Shown here: positions 1 to 4,647 of the stretch, one piece after another
How positions within the stretch are numbered: the stretch's first letter is position 1
Layout of the letters: the number at the start of each line of letters is the position of its first letter
Assembly (NCBI GenBank): GCA_014729205.1
Contig: WJKG01000194.1
Coordinates: 1-5,440, forward strand
Direction of reading: 5' to 3'
From: a candidate division GN15 bacterium
Lineage (GTDB): Bacteria; Zixibacteria; MSB-5A5; GN15; FEB-12
DNA length: 5,440 nucleotides
Made by a program: the position numbers and the translations under genes
The notes under the pieces: generated by a model
The model's input: the letters and a program-made list of their open reading frames with translations, nothing else
Database searches by the model: none
Told to the model about the DNA's origin: nothing

Positions 1-826
1 CGGCGGTGCTTTCCTGGCCCACATTGGCCTCGCCGTTGCCCTCATCGGTGCCGTCACCTCTACCGGTCTGTCGCGTTCAAAGACGCTCACCTTGCCCAAA
101 AACGAGACCAAATCCACTCTCGACTACAATCTCACGTACACCGAACTGATCGAGACTCCGCTCGGATTCGACTGCAGAGTTACCCTCACCAGGGGAGAGG
201 ACACGCTCCATGCCCGCCTTCCGCATGAGTTTCCCGCCAACTCAGAGCAGGTTATGCGCCGTCCCTGGATACACAAGACTGCTGTGCAGGATCTCTACCT
301 CGCCCCGCTCGCCCTCAGCTTCGAAGAGAAGAGCGATCCCGGCCGCATCTCGCTTGCCCCCGGCGAGATAGCCGTCATCGATAAATACCGCTTCCGCTTC
401 GGCGGCTTCGAGATCCCCGAAGACCACGCCGATACTCCTCTCGCCATCGCGATTGTCGAAGTCTCCTATGGCGGCCGCACCGAAATGCTGCGCCCCACTC
501 TGCGCATCGATTCCGACACCATTGTCGCCTCCACCGAGGTCTTTAACCAAGGCTATGGACAGATGGAAATTGTAGCCGTCGACCCCGACAACCAGGGTGT
601 TGTCCTCTCCGTCAGCGGACCGTTCGTTCCGCCCGGCGATTCCATCCCGGAAACCCTCACTGTCGATCTCGCTACCAAACCACTCATCAATCTCTTCTGG
701 CTCGGTACCGCCCTCATGGTCCTCGGTGGTCTCTGGTCGACCTTCACTCGCAAACGCCGCGCCCGTTACACCCCCCAGCCGGACCTCTCCGAGCAACGAC
801 CCCAGCAACCGGACTTAGCTCAATAA
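1..826 (+). CDS. ccmF: Cytochrome c maturation protein CcmF, C-terminal part (5' end outside window)
   Basis: The frame is open from the first base (first whole codon at 2), so the gene starts upstream; the TTG at 92 is internal. CcmF is the membrane heme lyase of System I, attaching heme to apocytochrome c on the periplasmic face. The 274-residue fragment begins with a membrane helix, GGAFLAHIGLAVALIGAV. Its His7 lines up with the conserved P-His2 (His491 in E. coli CcmF). A periplasmic domain of about 200 residues follows, with DLYL at 97-100. It ends in the family's closing helix (about 227-248, starting KPLINLFWLG, compare YKPFVRWIWAGG in E. coli) and a basic, Pro/Gln-rich cytoplasmic tail. 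The periplasmic part is longer than in E. coli and seems to hold two similar beta modules, one before and one after DLYL. The family call is firm; a CcmF-like paralogue such as NrfE is the main alternative. Confidence 0.88.
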   Translation, partial: GGAFLAHIGLAVALIGAVTSTGLSRSKTLTLPKNETKSTLDYNLTYTELIETPLGFDCRVTLTRGEDTLHARLPHEFPANSEQVMRRPWIHKTAVQDLYLAPLALSFEEKSDPGRISLAPGEIAVIDKYRFRFGGFEIPEDHADTPLAIAIVEVSYGGRTEMLRPTLRIDSDTIVASTEVFNQGYGQMEIVAVDPDNQGVVLSVSGPFVPPGDSIPETLTVDLATKPLINLFWLGTALMVLGGLWSTFTRKRRARYTPQPDLSEQRPQQPDLAQ

Positions 827-901
827 TCGGAGAAGGCCGACCCATTTACCATGTTGGGAACTGTGCCGGCCATTCCGTCGTTAGCAGGTTAGTGAGTTTC
901 A

Positions 902-922
902 AGGGGTCTGTTCAAGACTCCT
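902..922 (+). other. Small inverted repeat upstream of the methyltransferase gene
   Basis: AGGGGTCT (902-909) pairs with AGACTCCT (915-922) across the 5-base loop GTTCA, giving 8 pairs including one G-U. It lies in the 127-base gap between ccmF and the methyltransferase gene, about 31 bases before the ATG. No T-run follows on the + strand, so it is not a convincing terminator. It could be a leader hairpin or an operator. I see no good promoter in this gap. Confidence 0.3.
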
Positions 923-953
923 AAGGCGATCAACTTCCAGAGCCAGAGAGACT

Positions 954-1571
954 ATGTTCAAGAAGATACACACATATTTGGAGAAGAGAATCCCTGAGCG
1001 TCCACCCGTTCTACGAGACATGGAGCGCTATGCCAAGGAAAACAGTTTCCCCATCGTAGGGCCACTGGTCGGACGGTACCTCTTCCAGACCGCAAAACTG
1101 ACCAAAGCCCGCAATATCCTCGAACTCGGTTCCGGTTACGGCTACTCCGCCTATTGGTTTTCATTGGCCATCAAGCGCAAAGGAAACATCATACTCACCG
1201 ACACCGACCGCGAGAACAAACGCCTCGCGCTGGAGTACTTCAAGGAAGCCGGCCTGGACAGCCAGTTCGATTTCCACGTCGGCGATGCCGTCAACATCGC
1301 CCGGAAACTCGAGGGCCCCTTCGACATCATCTTCAATGACATCGACAAGAAGGACTACATAAAGACTATCGATCTGGCCGCCAAGAAACTCAAAAAGGGC
1401 GGTCTCTTTATCACCGACAATGTCATCTGGTCCGGCCGTGTGGCCGACCGCGAACAGGACGAGACCACCAGGGCCATTGTCGAGTTCTCGCAGGAACTGA
1501 TGCACGACAGCCGGTTCTACACCACCATTCTGCCACTGCGTGACGGACTGGCTGTCGCCATGAAGACATGA
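954..1571 (+). CDS. SAM-dependent, metal-dependent O-methyltransferase (Methyltransf_3 / COMT-like)
   Basis: A 205-residue Rossmann-fold methyltransferase. Motif I is ILELGSGYGYS (55-65), binding SAM. The acidic residue ending strand 2 is in LTDTD (81-85). FNDIDKKDY (127-135) followed by TDN (154-156) gives Asp129, Asp155 and Asn156, matching the metal ligands Asp141, Asp169 and Asn170 of catechol O-methyltransferase. The N-terminal PIVGPLVGRYL segment is typical of short bacterial members. Members methylate catechol-like small molecules, or tRNA in the case of TrmR; the sequence does not reveal which substrate. The ATG at 954 is chosen because the frame has its first Met there and a GAGAG stretch lies a few bases upstream, though the Shine-Dalgarno match is modest. 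The length is near the family norm of 205-225. It stands alone, 127 bases after ccmF and with a long gap behind it, so its context does not suggest a pathway. Confidence 0.88.
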   Translation: MFKKIHTYLEKRIPERPPVLRDMERYAKENSFPIVGPLVGRYLFQTAKLTKARNILELGSGYGYSAYWFSLAIKRKGNIILTDTDRENKRLALEYFKEAGLDSQFDFHVGDAVNIARKLEGPFDIIFNDIDKKDYIKTIDLAAKKLKKGGLFITDNVIWSGRVADREQDETTRAIVEFSQELMHDSRFYTTILPLRDGLAVAMKT

Positions 1572-1612
1572 CCGAAAGCGCTTAAGCAACGGCGCTCCCG
1601 GTCCGATACTTA

Positions 1613-1646
1613 CGGTGAGAGCACCGCGCAGCGGCGCAACCGTTTT
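1613..1646 (+). terminator. Weak hairpins plus TTTT after the methyltransferase gene (doubtful terminator)
   Basis: CGGTG (1613-1617) pairs with CACCG (1622-1626) around an AGAG tetraloop. GCGG (1631-1634) can then pair with CCGT (1640-1643), including one G-U, and TTTT covers 1643-1646. The stems are only 4-5 pairs and the T-run is short, so this may end the methyltransferase transcript only inefficiently. No better terminator is visible before 1760. Confidence 0.2.
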
Positions 1647-1658
1647 CCCGATATAGTG

Positions 1659-1664
1659 TATAAT
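1659..1664 (+). promoter_or_regulatory. Perfect TATAAT -10 box
   Basis: TATAAT at 1659-1664 stands in an AT-rich island within GC-rich sequence. No good -35 hexamer is found 16-18 bases upstream (GCAACC at 17), so it would need an activator or another sigma-contact to work. The predicted start, about base 1671, falls exactly at the beginning of a run of hairpins that ends in a T-run (1671-1770). Confidence 0.35.
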
Positions 1665-1670
1665 CAAATG

Positions 1671-1770
1671 GAGGAAGCTTGCACGAGGCTTCGATCCTCG
1701 GGGGACCCGGCGCAATTGCCGGCAGCCAATTCGCAATGAGCAAAGCGCCCGAATTGAGCAAGACTTTTTC
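1671..1770 (+). ncRNA. Candidate structured small RNA or leader, family not recognised
   Basis: No protein frame is supported here, but three stem-loops follow in order. Stem 1: GAGG and AAGC (1671-1678) pair with GCTT (1688-1691) and CCTC (1696-1699), with a 4-base bulge. Stem 2: CCGGC (1707-1711) pairs with GCCGG (1718-1722) around a 6-base loop. Stem 3: CAATTCG (1727-1733) pairs with CGAATTG (1750-1756), and TTTTT follows at 1765-1769. With the TATAAT at 1659 upstream, this has the outline of a transcript of about 100 bases. I do not recognise SRP RNA, 6S RNA or any common riboswitch core in it. The T-run lies 8 bases beyond the last stem, which weakens the terminator reading. Alternatively it is simply the end of the upstream transcript. 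Confidence 0.27.
1737..1761 (+). repeat. Short direct repeat TGAGCAA x2
   Basis: TGAGCAA occurs at 1737-1743 and again at 1755-1761, 18 bases apart, with similar flanks (AATGAGCAAAG and ATTGAGCAAG). It lies 34-58 bases upstream of the TTGACA at 1795, where an activator or repressor could bind. It also overlaps the third stem of the candidate RNA, so chance or RNA structure are equally good explanations. Confidence 0.25.
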
Positions 1771-1794
1771 TGTTGACGCATAGTTAAAATTTGG

Positions 1795-1824
1795 TTGACA
1801 ACTTTGTAGATTTTTCAAATTAAT
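1795..1824 (+). promoter_or_regulatory. Candidate sigma-70-type promoter for the ArsC/Spx-family gene
   Basis: A perfect -35 hexamer TTGACA (1795-1800) is followed, after 18 bases, by ATTAAT (1819-1824), which matches 4 of 6 positions of TATAAT. The region is strongly AT-rich compared with its surroundings, and A/T tracts lie just upstream. Transcription would begin near 1831, giving a leader of about 150 bases before the ATG at 1981. Confidence 0.45.
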
Positions 1825-1847
1825 GTACGGCCTGTCTCATGATCTCT

Positions 1848-1879
1848 CGGCGTCGGAGGGAATGACATGTTAGACGCCG
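1848..1879 (+). promoter_or_regulatory. Leader hairpin 1 of the ArsC/Spx-family transcript
   Basis: CGGCGTC (1848-1854) pairs perfectly with GACGCCG (1873-1879), a 7-pair stem with an 18-base loop. The loop contains GGAGGGAATGACATG, which resembles a ribosome binding site followed by very short frames, but none of these is long enough to call a gene. The hairpin lies in the predicted untranslated leader. Confidence 0.3.
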
Positions 1880-1894
1880 CACTGATCTGAAGAC

Positions 1895-1927
1895 TCTCCC
1901 AAGATACAATCGTCTCGATTCGGGAGA
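1895..1927 (+). promoter_or_regulatory. Leader hairpin 2 of the ArsC/Spx-family transcript
   Basis: An outer stem TCTCCC (1895-1900) with GGGAGA (1922-1927) encloses an inner stem AATCG (1908-1912) with CGATT (1916-1920) around a TCT triloop. They are separated by a 7-base bulge on one side and a single C on the other. No T-run follows, so it is not an intrinsic terminator. Its position 54 bases before the start codon is compatible with a regulatory or stabilising leader element. Confidence 0.35.
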
Positions 1928-1970
1928 ACAACTGCCCTGAAGGCGTGTTTTTGACATTGAAAGGTATTTC

Positions 1971-1976
1971 AGGAGG
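1971..1976 (+). promoter_or_regulatory. Shine-Dalgarno AGGAGG that fixes the start at 1981
   Basis: A full AGGAGG lies 4 bases before the ATG at 1981. The frame is open further upstream to a GTG at 1945, but that codon has no ribosome binding site, and the family's beta-strand (ATFYTY) starts right after the 1981 ATG. Confidence 0.75.
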
Positions 1977-1980
1977 AATC

Positions 1981-2409
1981 ATGGCTCCCAAGCGTGCGAC
2001 ATTCTACACCTATGGCAACGACGACCTCTGCGCGGAAATGCAGCAGTTTATTGAGGACGCCGGGATTCTGTTGACCGTTCGCGATATCAGCGAGAAGCCG
2101 TTCACTGCCCCCGAGTTCTATGAACTCGTCGGCAATCTGAATCTGGAACACTTCATCAACCCCGTCTCGAAAGTACATCCTGCCAACGACAACGGCAACG
2201 ACGCCATCGATCGACGGCAGCTCTTTCAGATGGTTACCGATGATCCGTCCGTGCTCAGACGCCCCATACTCAAGACCTCGCGTCTGGTTACTATCGGCGC
2301 CGACAAACGGAAGATAGCAGAAGCGCTCCAGATTAACAGCAACGGCACTCCACGCGAAACTCAGAATCAACATCAGCCCCAGAGCAATCGCAAGAAGGCC
2401 AGGGCTTAG
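1981..2409 (+). CDS. ArsC/Spx-family thioredoxin-fold protein with Cys-to-Asp at the first active-site position
   Basis: A 142-residue protein. Residues 6-118 follow the ArsC/Spx layout. First comes a strand and active-site turn, ATFYTYGNDDLC (6-17), then a helix to Gly28 and VRDISEKPFTAPEF (33-46). The late motif is VLRRPIL (91-97), then SRLVTIGADKRKIAEAL (100-116). Aligned without gaps to the Bacillus Spx turn YTSPSCTSC, the first Cys (Spx Cys10, the nucleophile position in ArsC) is Asp14, while the second is Cys17. A classic arsenate reductase reaction therefore looks unlikely; a redox sensor, glutaredoxin-like or binding role is possible. The Arg before the late Pro (Arg94) is kept. A polar, basic tail of about 24 residues (119-142) looks disordered and is unusual for the family. 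The gene has its own promoter-like element and structured leader, and lies 146 bases before ETF-QO. Family fairly sure, function unknown. Confidence 0.72.
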   Translation: MAPKRATFYTYGNDDLCAEMQQFIEDAGILLTVRDISEKPFTAPEFYELVGNLNLEHFINPVSKVHPANDNGNDAIDRRQLFQMVTDDPSVLRRPILKTSRLVTIGADKRKIAEALQINSNGTPRETQNQHQPQSNRKKARA

Positions 2410-2436
2410 TCCTCTGCTTCTAATCCGAGCATTCGC

Positions 2437-2488
2437 GTACGTTCTGCAACCGGCACGTGCCATCTCCTGGCACGTAGTGCCGACGTAC
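2437..2488 (+). terminator. Nested inverted repeat after the ArsC/Spx-family gene, possible terminator
   Basis: An inner stem ACGTGCCA (2455-2462) pairs with TGGCACGT (2468-2475) around a 5-base loop. An outer arm GTACGT (2437-2442) pairs with ACGTAC (2483-2488). The sequence after it is pyrimidine-rich (CTTTCCTTTTCC, 2494-2505) but not a clean T-run. The heptamer CATTCGC also occurs just outside both arms (2430-2436 and 2488-2494). It may end the upstream transcript, or be a protein-binding palindrome in front of ETF-QO. Confidence 0.35.
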
Positions 2489-2494
2489 ATTCGC

Positions 2495-2523
2495 TTTCCT
2501 TTTCCGCACTCTTTTCCTATATT
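2495..2523 (+). promoter_or_regulatory. Weak promoter candidate for ETF-QO
   Basis: TATATT (2518-2523) matches 5 of 6 bases of the -10 consensus. TTTCCT, 17 bases upstream, matches the -35 consensus at only 3 of 6. A start near 2530 would leave a leader of about 26 bases carrying the ribosome binding site at 2543. Confidence 0.25.
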
Positions 2524-2555
2524 CCACCCACATCTAACCAGCGGAGGTGGCACAC

Positions 2556-4232
2556 ATGGATATTGAACGCGAAATCCTCGAAACAGATATACTCATAGTC
2601 GGTGCCGGTCCGGCCGGACTCGCGGTTGCCCATAAGCTTATGCAGCTTGTCGAGGCCGATGGTGACATGGAGGTCCCCGAAATACTCGTCATGGAAAAGG
2701 GCTCTCACGTCGGCGCCCACGCCCTCTCCGGCGCCGTAATGGACCCCAAAGGACTCAAAGAACTCATCCCCGATTTCGTCGAGAAAGAAGCGCCACTTGA
2801 GGCCGAAGTCAAGAGCGACGCTATGTACTATCTCTCCGAAAGCGGGTCAATGAAATTCCCATTCACACCCCCCTCCATCAACAACCACGGCAATTACATT
2901 GTCTCCCTGAACAAACTCTCCGCGTGGCTCGGCGAACAGGTCGAGGCCACCGGCCTGGACATCTTCGCCGGTCTGGCCGGCTATGACCTGATCATCGAGA
3001 ACGGCCGTGTAGAGGGTGTACAAACTGTCGATATGGGCCTGAACAAAGAGGGCGAACCACGCTCCAATTTCGAACCCGGATCCATCGTCAAAGCCAAACT
3101 GACCATCCTCTGCGAAGGCGTCCACGGCTCGCTGACCCGCCACGCCTACGAACGCATCCCCGAGCTGCTCGCCGACGCGCTGCCGCAGTCATACCTCACC
3201 GGTGTCAAAGAGGTCTGGAAAGTTCCCGAGGGCCGCATCAAAGCCGGCGATGTCATCCACACCATCGGCTGGCCACAACCCAGCCACGAATACGGCGGCG
3301 GCTGGGTCTACGGAATGAGCGATACCATGGTCTCCATTGGCTACGCCGTCGGGCTGAACTCGCCCGATCCCACCAACGACCCCCACATGAAGTTTCAGCG
3401 CTACAAGTGCCATCCGCTGATGCGCGAGATTCTCAAGGGAGGGGAGATGCTCCACTACGGCGCCAAAACTATCCCCGATGCCGGCTACTACTCCATGCCC
3501 AAACTCTACCACCAGGGCCTCCTGCTCTGCGGTGACTCCGCCGGCATGCTCAACCCCGCCAAACTCAAGGGAATCCACCTTGCCATCAAGTCCGGTATCA
3601 TGGCCGCCGAAACCGCCTTCGACTGCCTCAAAGCCGATGATTTCTCCGCCGATCGCCTCAAAGCCTACGCCGACCGCTTCGACACCAGCTGGGCCAAAGA
3701 CGAACTCTACAAGTACCGCAACTTTCACCAGGGATTCGATGGTGGCTTGCTGCCCGGCCTCTTCCATGCCGGCATCCAGATGGTCACCGGTGGCCGCGGC
3801 CTCTTCGATCGCCGCCGCCACGAGCGCGACCACAAATACATGATGACCATCGAGCAGTACCAGAAGCGATTCGGCAAAAAGCCCGAGAAGCATACCGTCA
3901 AGCTCGACAATGAATTCACCCACGACAAGCTCACCGACGTCTACAAATCCGGCACCATGCACGAGGAAGAACAACCCTCGCACCTGGTCATTGCCGACTA
4001 CGACATCTGCAACAACCGGTGCACCGAGGAGTACGGCAACCCCTGCCAGCATTTCTGCCCGGCCCACGTCTATGAGATGGTTGACGATGACGAGCGGCCT
4101 GGTAAAATCAAGCTCCAGCTCACCCCGTCCAACTGTGTACACTGCAAGACCTGTGACATCGCCGACCCCTATCAGGTCATTCGATGGGTCACGCCGCAGG
4201 GCGGGGAGGGGCCCAACTACGAAAACTGCTGA
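2556..4232 (+). CDS. Electron transfer flavoprotein:(ubi/mena)quinone oxidoreductase (ETF-QO, ETFDH homologue)
   Basis: A 558-residue flavoprotein that takes electrons from reduced ETF and passes them through FAD and a [4Fe-4S] cluster to membrane quinone. ATG 2556 is preferred over GTG 2547 because GGAGG at 2543-2547 sits 8 bases before it and overlaps the GTG. FAD motif: DILIVGAGPAGLA (11-23). NNHGNYIVSLNKLSAWLGEQ closely matches human ETF-QO. HTIGWPQPSHEYGGGW (235-250) matches the segment near the quinone site. GDSAGMLNPAKLKGIH (326-341) is the second FAD contact. The C-terminal ferredoxin-like domain has CPAHVYE (Cys501) and NCVHCKTCDIADP (Cys527, 530, 533), the known cluster ligands. Unlike human ETF-QO, it has Cys485, Cys489 and Cys497 just before them, and Cys558 as the last residue. 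Length is normal. No etfA or etfB is in the window, so the partner genes lie elsewhere. The quinone type cannot be told. Confidence 0.95.
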   Translation: MDIEREILETDILIVGAGPAGLAVAHKLMQLVEADGDMEVPEILVMEKGSHVGAHALSGAVMDPKGLKELIPDFVEKEAPLEAEVKSDAMYYLSESGSMKFPFTPPSINNHGNYIVSLNKLSAWLGEQVEATGLDIFAGLAGYDLIIENGRVEGVQTVDMGLNKEGEPRSNFEPGSIVKAKLTILCEGVHGSLTRHAYERIPELLADALPQSYLTGVKEVWKVPEGRIKAGDVIHTIGWPQPSHEYGGGWVYGMSDTMVSIGYAVGLNSPDPTNDPHMKFQRYKCHPLMREILKGGEMLHYGAKTIPDAGYYSMPKLYHQGLLLCGDSAGMLNPAKLKGIHLAIKSGIMAAETAFDCLKADDFSADRLKAYADRFDTSWAKDELYKYRNFHQGFDGGLLPGLFHAGIQMVTGGRGLFDRRRHERDHKYMMTIEQYQKRFGKKPEKHTVKLDNEFTHDKLTDVYKSGTMHEEEQPSHLVIADYDICNNRCTEEYGNPCQHFCPAHVYEMVDDDERPGKIKLQLTPSNCVHCKTCDIADPYQVIRWVTPQGGEGPNYENC

Positions 4233-4268
4233 TCGAAGCTGAACATTCCGATATCTTGTAGACCACGC

Positions 4269-4304
4269 GCCGGCGGGCAGCTTGACTGTCCGCCGGTCTT
4301 GCTT
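4269..4304 (+). terminator. Probable intrinsic terminator of ETF-QO
   Basis: CCGGCGGGCAG (4270-4280) pairs with CTGTCCGCCGG (4286-4296) around the loop CTTGA. This makes 11 pairs with one internal G-U, and a further G-U (4269/4297) closes the base. TCTTGCTT follows, a broken T-run. It starts 37 bases after the ETF-QO stop. The stem is very strong but the T-run is poor, so termination may be partial and allow read-through into the small membrane-protein gene, which has no good promoter of its own. Confidence 0.6.
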
Positions 4305-4344
4305 GAAAGAACAACCATCACCCATAGTGAGAGGCTTGTCATAA

Positions 4345-4599
4345 ATGACCGACACCCCTCTGCTCATCGGTACCGTTGGCGCCGGGCTGCTCTTGCTTGG
4401 CTTCGTGCTCAACCTCACTCGCCTGATTACCGAACGAAGCCTGATCTATCTGCTCATGAACCTGATCGGTGCCTCACTGGCCACCTGGTACGCATGGATT
4501 ACTGAAACCTGGCCCTTTGTTGCCCTCGAACTCGTCTGGGCCATGGCCGCCTTGATCCGCCTTGGCCTCAAATACGGACACAAAAAAGCCCCTGCCTGA
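4345..4599 (+). CDS. Small three-helix membrane protein, CBU_0592-like
   Basis: An 84-residue, very hydrophobic protein with three predicted membrane helices at about 6-27, 32-52 and 55-75, and a basic C-terminus (KYGHKKAPA). The central NLIGAS (39-44), the PF (57-58) and the acidic-to-Trp stretch LELVW (61-65) resemble the CBU_0592-like family, small membrane proteins of unknown function with a conserved N..G, then PF..LE..W pattern. That assignment is from memory of the family pattern and is moderate. The start has a GAGAGG (4329-4334) 10 bases upstream. The gene follows ETF-QO by 112 bases with a hairpin between, and converges with the foldase gene. Its last codons (AAA AAA GCC CCT GCC TGA) lie inside the foldase gene's terminator. 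Confidence 0.75.
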   Translation: MTDTPLLIGTVGAGLLLLGFVLNLTRLITERSLIYLLMNLIGASLATWYAWITETWPFVALELVWAMAALIRLGLKYGHKKAPA

Positions 4600-4617
4600 T
4601 TCGCTCAGGCAGAGGCC
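4582..4617 (-). terminator. Intrinsic terminator of the minus-strand foldase gene, overlapping a coding end
   Basis: Read on the minus strand, about 30 bases after the foldase stop, TCTGCCTGA-type sequence forms a perfect 8-pair stem (4612-4605 with 4599-4592) around a 5-base loop. It is extended by three more pairs (4616-4614 with 4588-4590) beyond one mismatch, and TTTTTT follows at 4587-4582. This is a textbook intrinsic terminator. The T-run and upstream arm coincide with the Lys-Lys-Ala-Pro-Ala-stop codons of the convergent small gene. In the plus direction no T-run follows, so it works one way only. Confidence 0.82.
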
Positions 4618-4647
4618 ATATAGCTCGCTAGGAATGTCACCGACTCT

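Noticed and set aside
92..94. TTG as the start of the first gene
   Set aside because: The upstream codons encode the conserved CcmF membrane helix and His, so the gene is simply cut by the window edge.
242..808. Minus-strand open frame opposite ccmF
   Set aside because: Acidic, Gly-rich shadow translation of the coding strand with no ribosome binding site or family resemblance.
1773..1790. TTGACG ... TAAAAT as a promoter
   Set aside because: The two hexamers are only 6 bases apart, and no suitable -10 lies 16-18 bases after TTGACG.
1161..1818. Minus-strand open frames across the methyltransferase gene and the following gap
   Set aside because: The first is mostly antisense to a well-supported gene. 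The second (1582-1818) has no ribosome binding site, no recognisable composition or motif, and would overlap promoter-like and hairpin sequences.
1839..1865. Possible Arg-rich leader peptide (MISRRRRE, then stop) overlapping leader hairpin 1
   Set aside because: No ribosome binding site precedes it and there is no terminator/antiterminator pair downstream; eight codons are easily met by chance.
1945..1947. GTG start extending the ArsC/Spx protein by 12 residues
   Set aside because: No Shine-Dalgarno sequence precedes it, while AGGAGG directly serves the ATG at 1981.
4303..4328. TTGAAA ... CATAGT as a promoter for the small membrane protein
   Set aside because: The spacing is only 14 bases and the -10 matches 4 of 6, so it is not acceptable as a sigma-70 promoter.
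3189..4418. A long open frame (about 409 codons) on the minus strand opposite ETF-QO
   Set aside because: It lies antisense to a certain gene, is Val/Gly/Ala/Glu-rich, shows no domain pattern, and is explained by the strong third-position C/G bias of the real gene.
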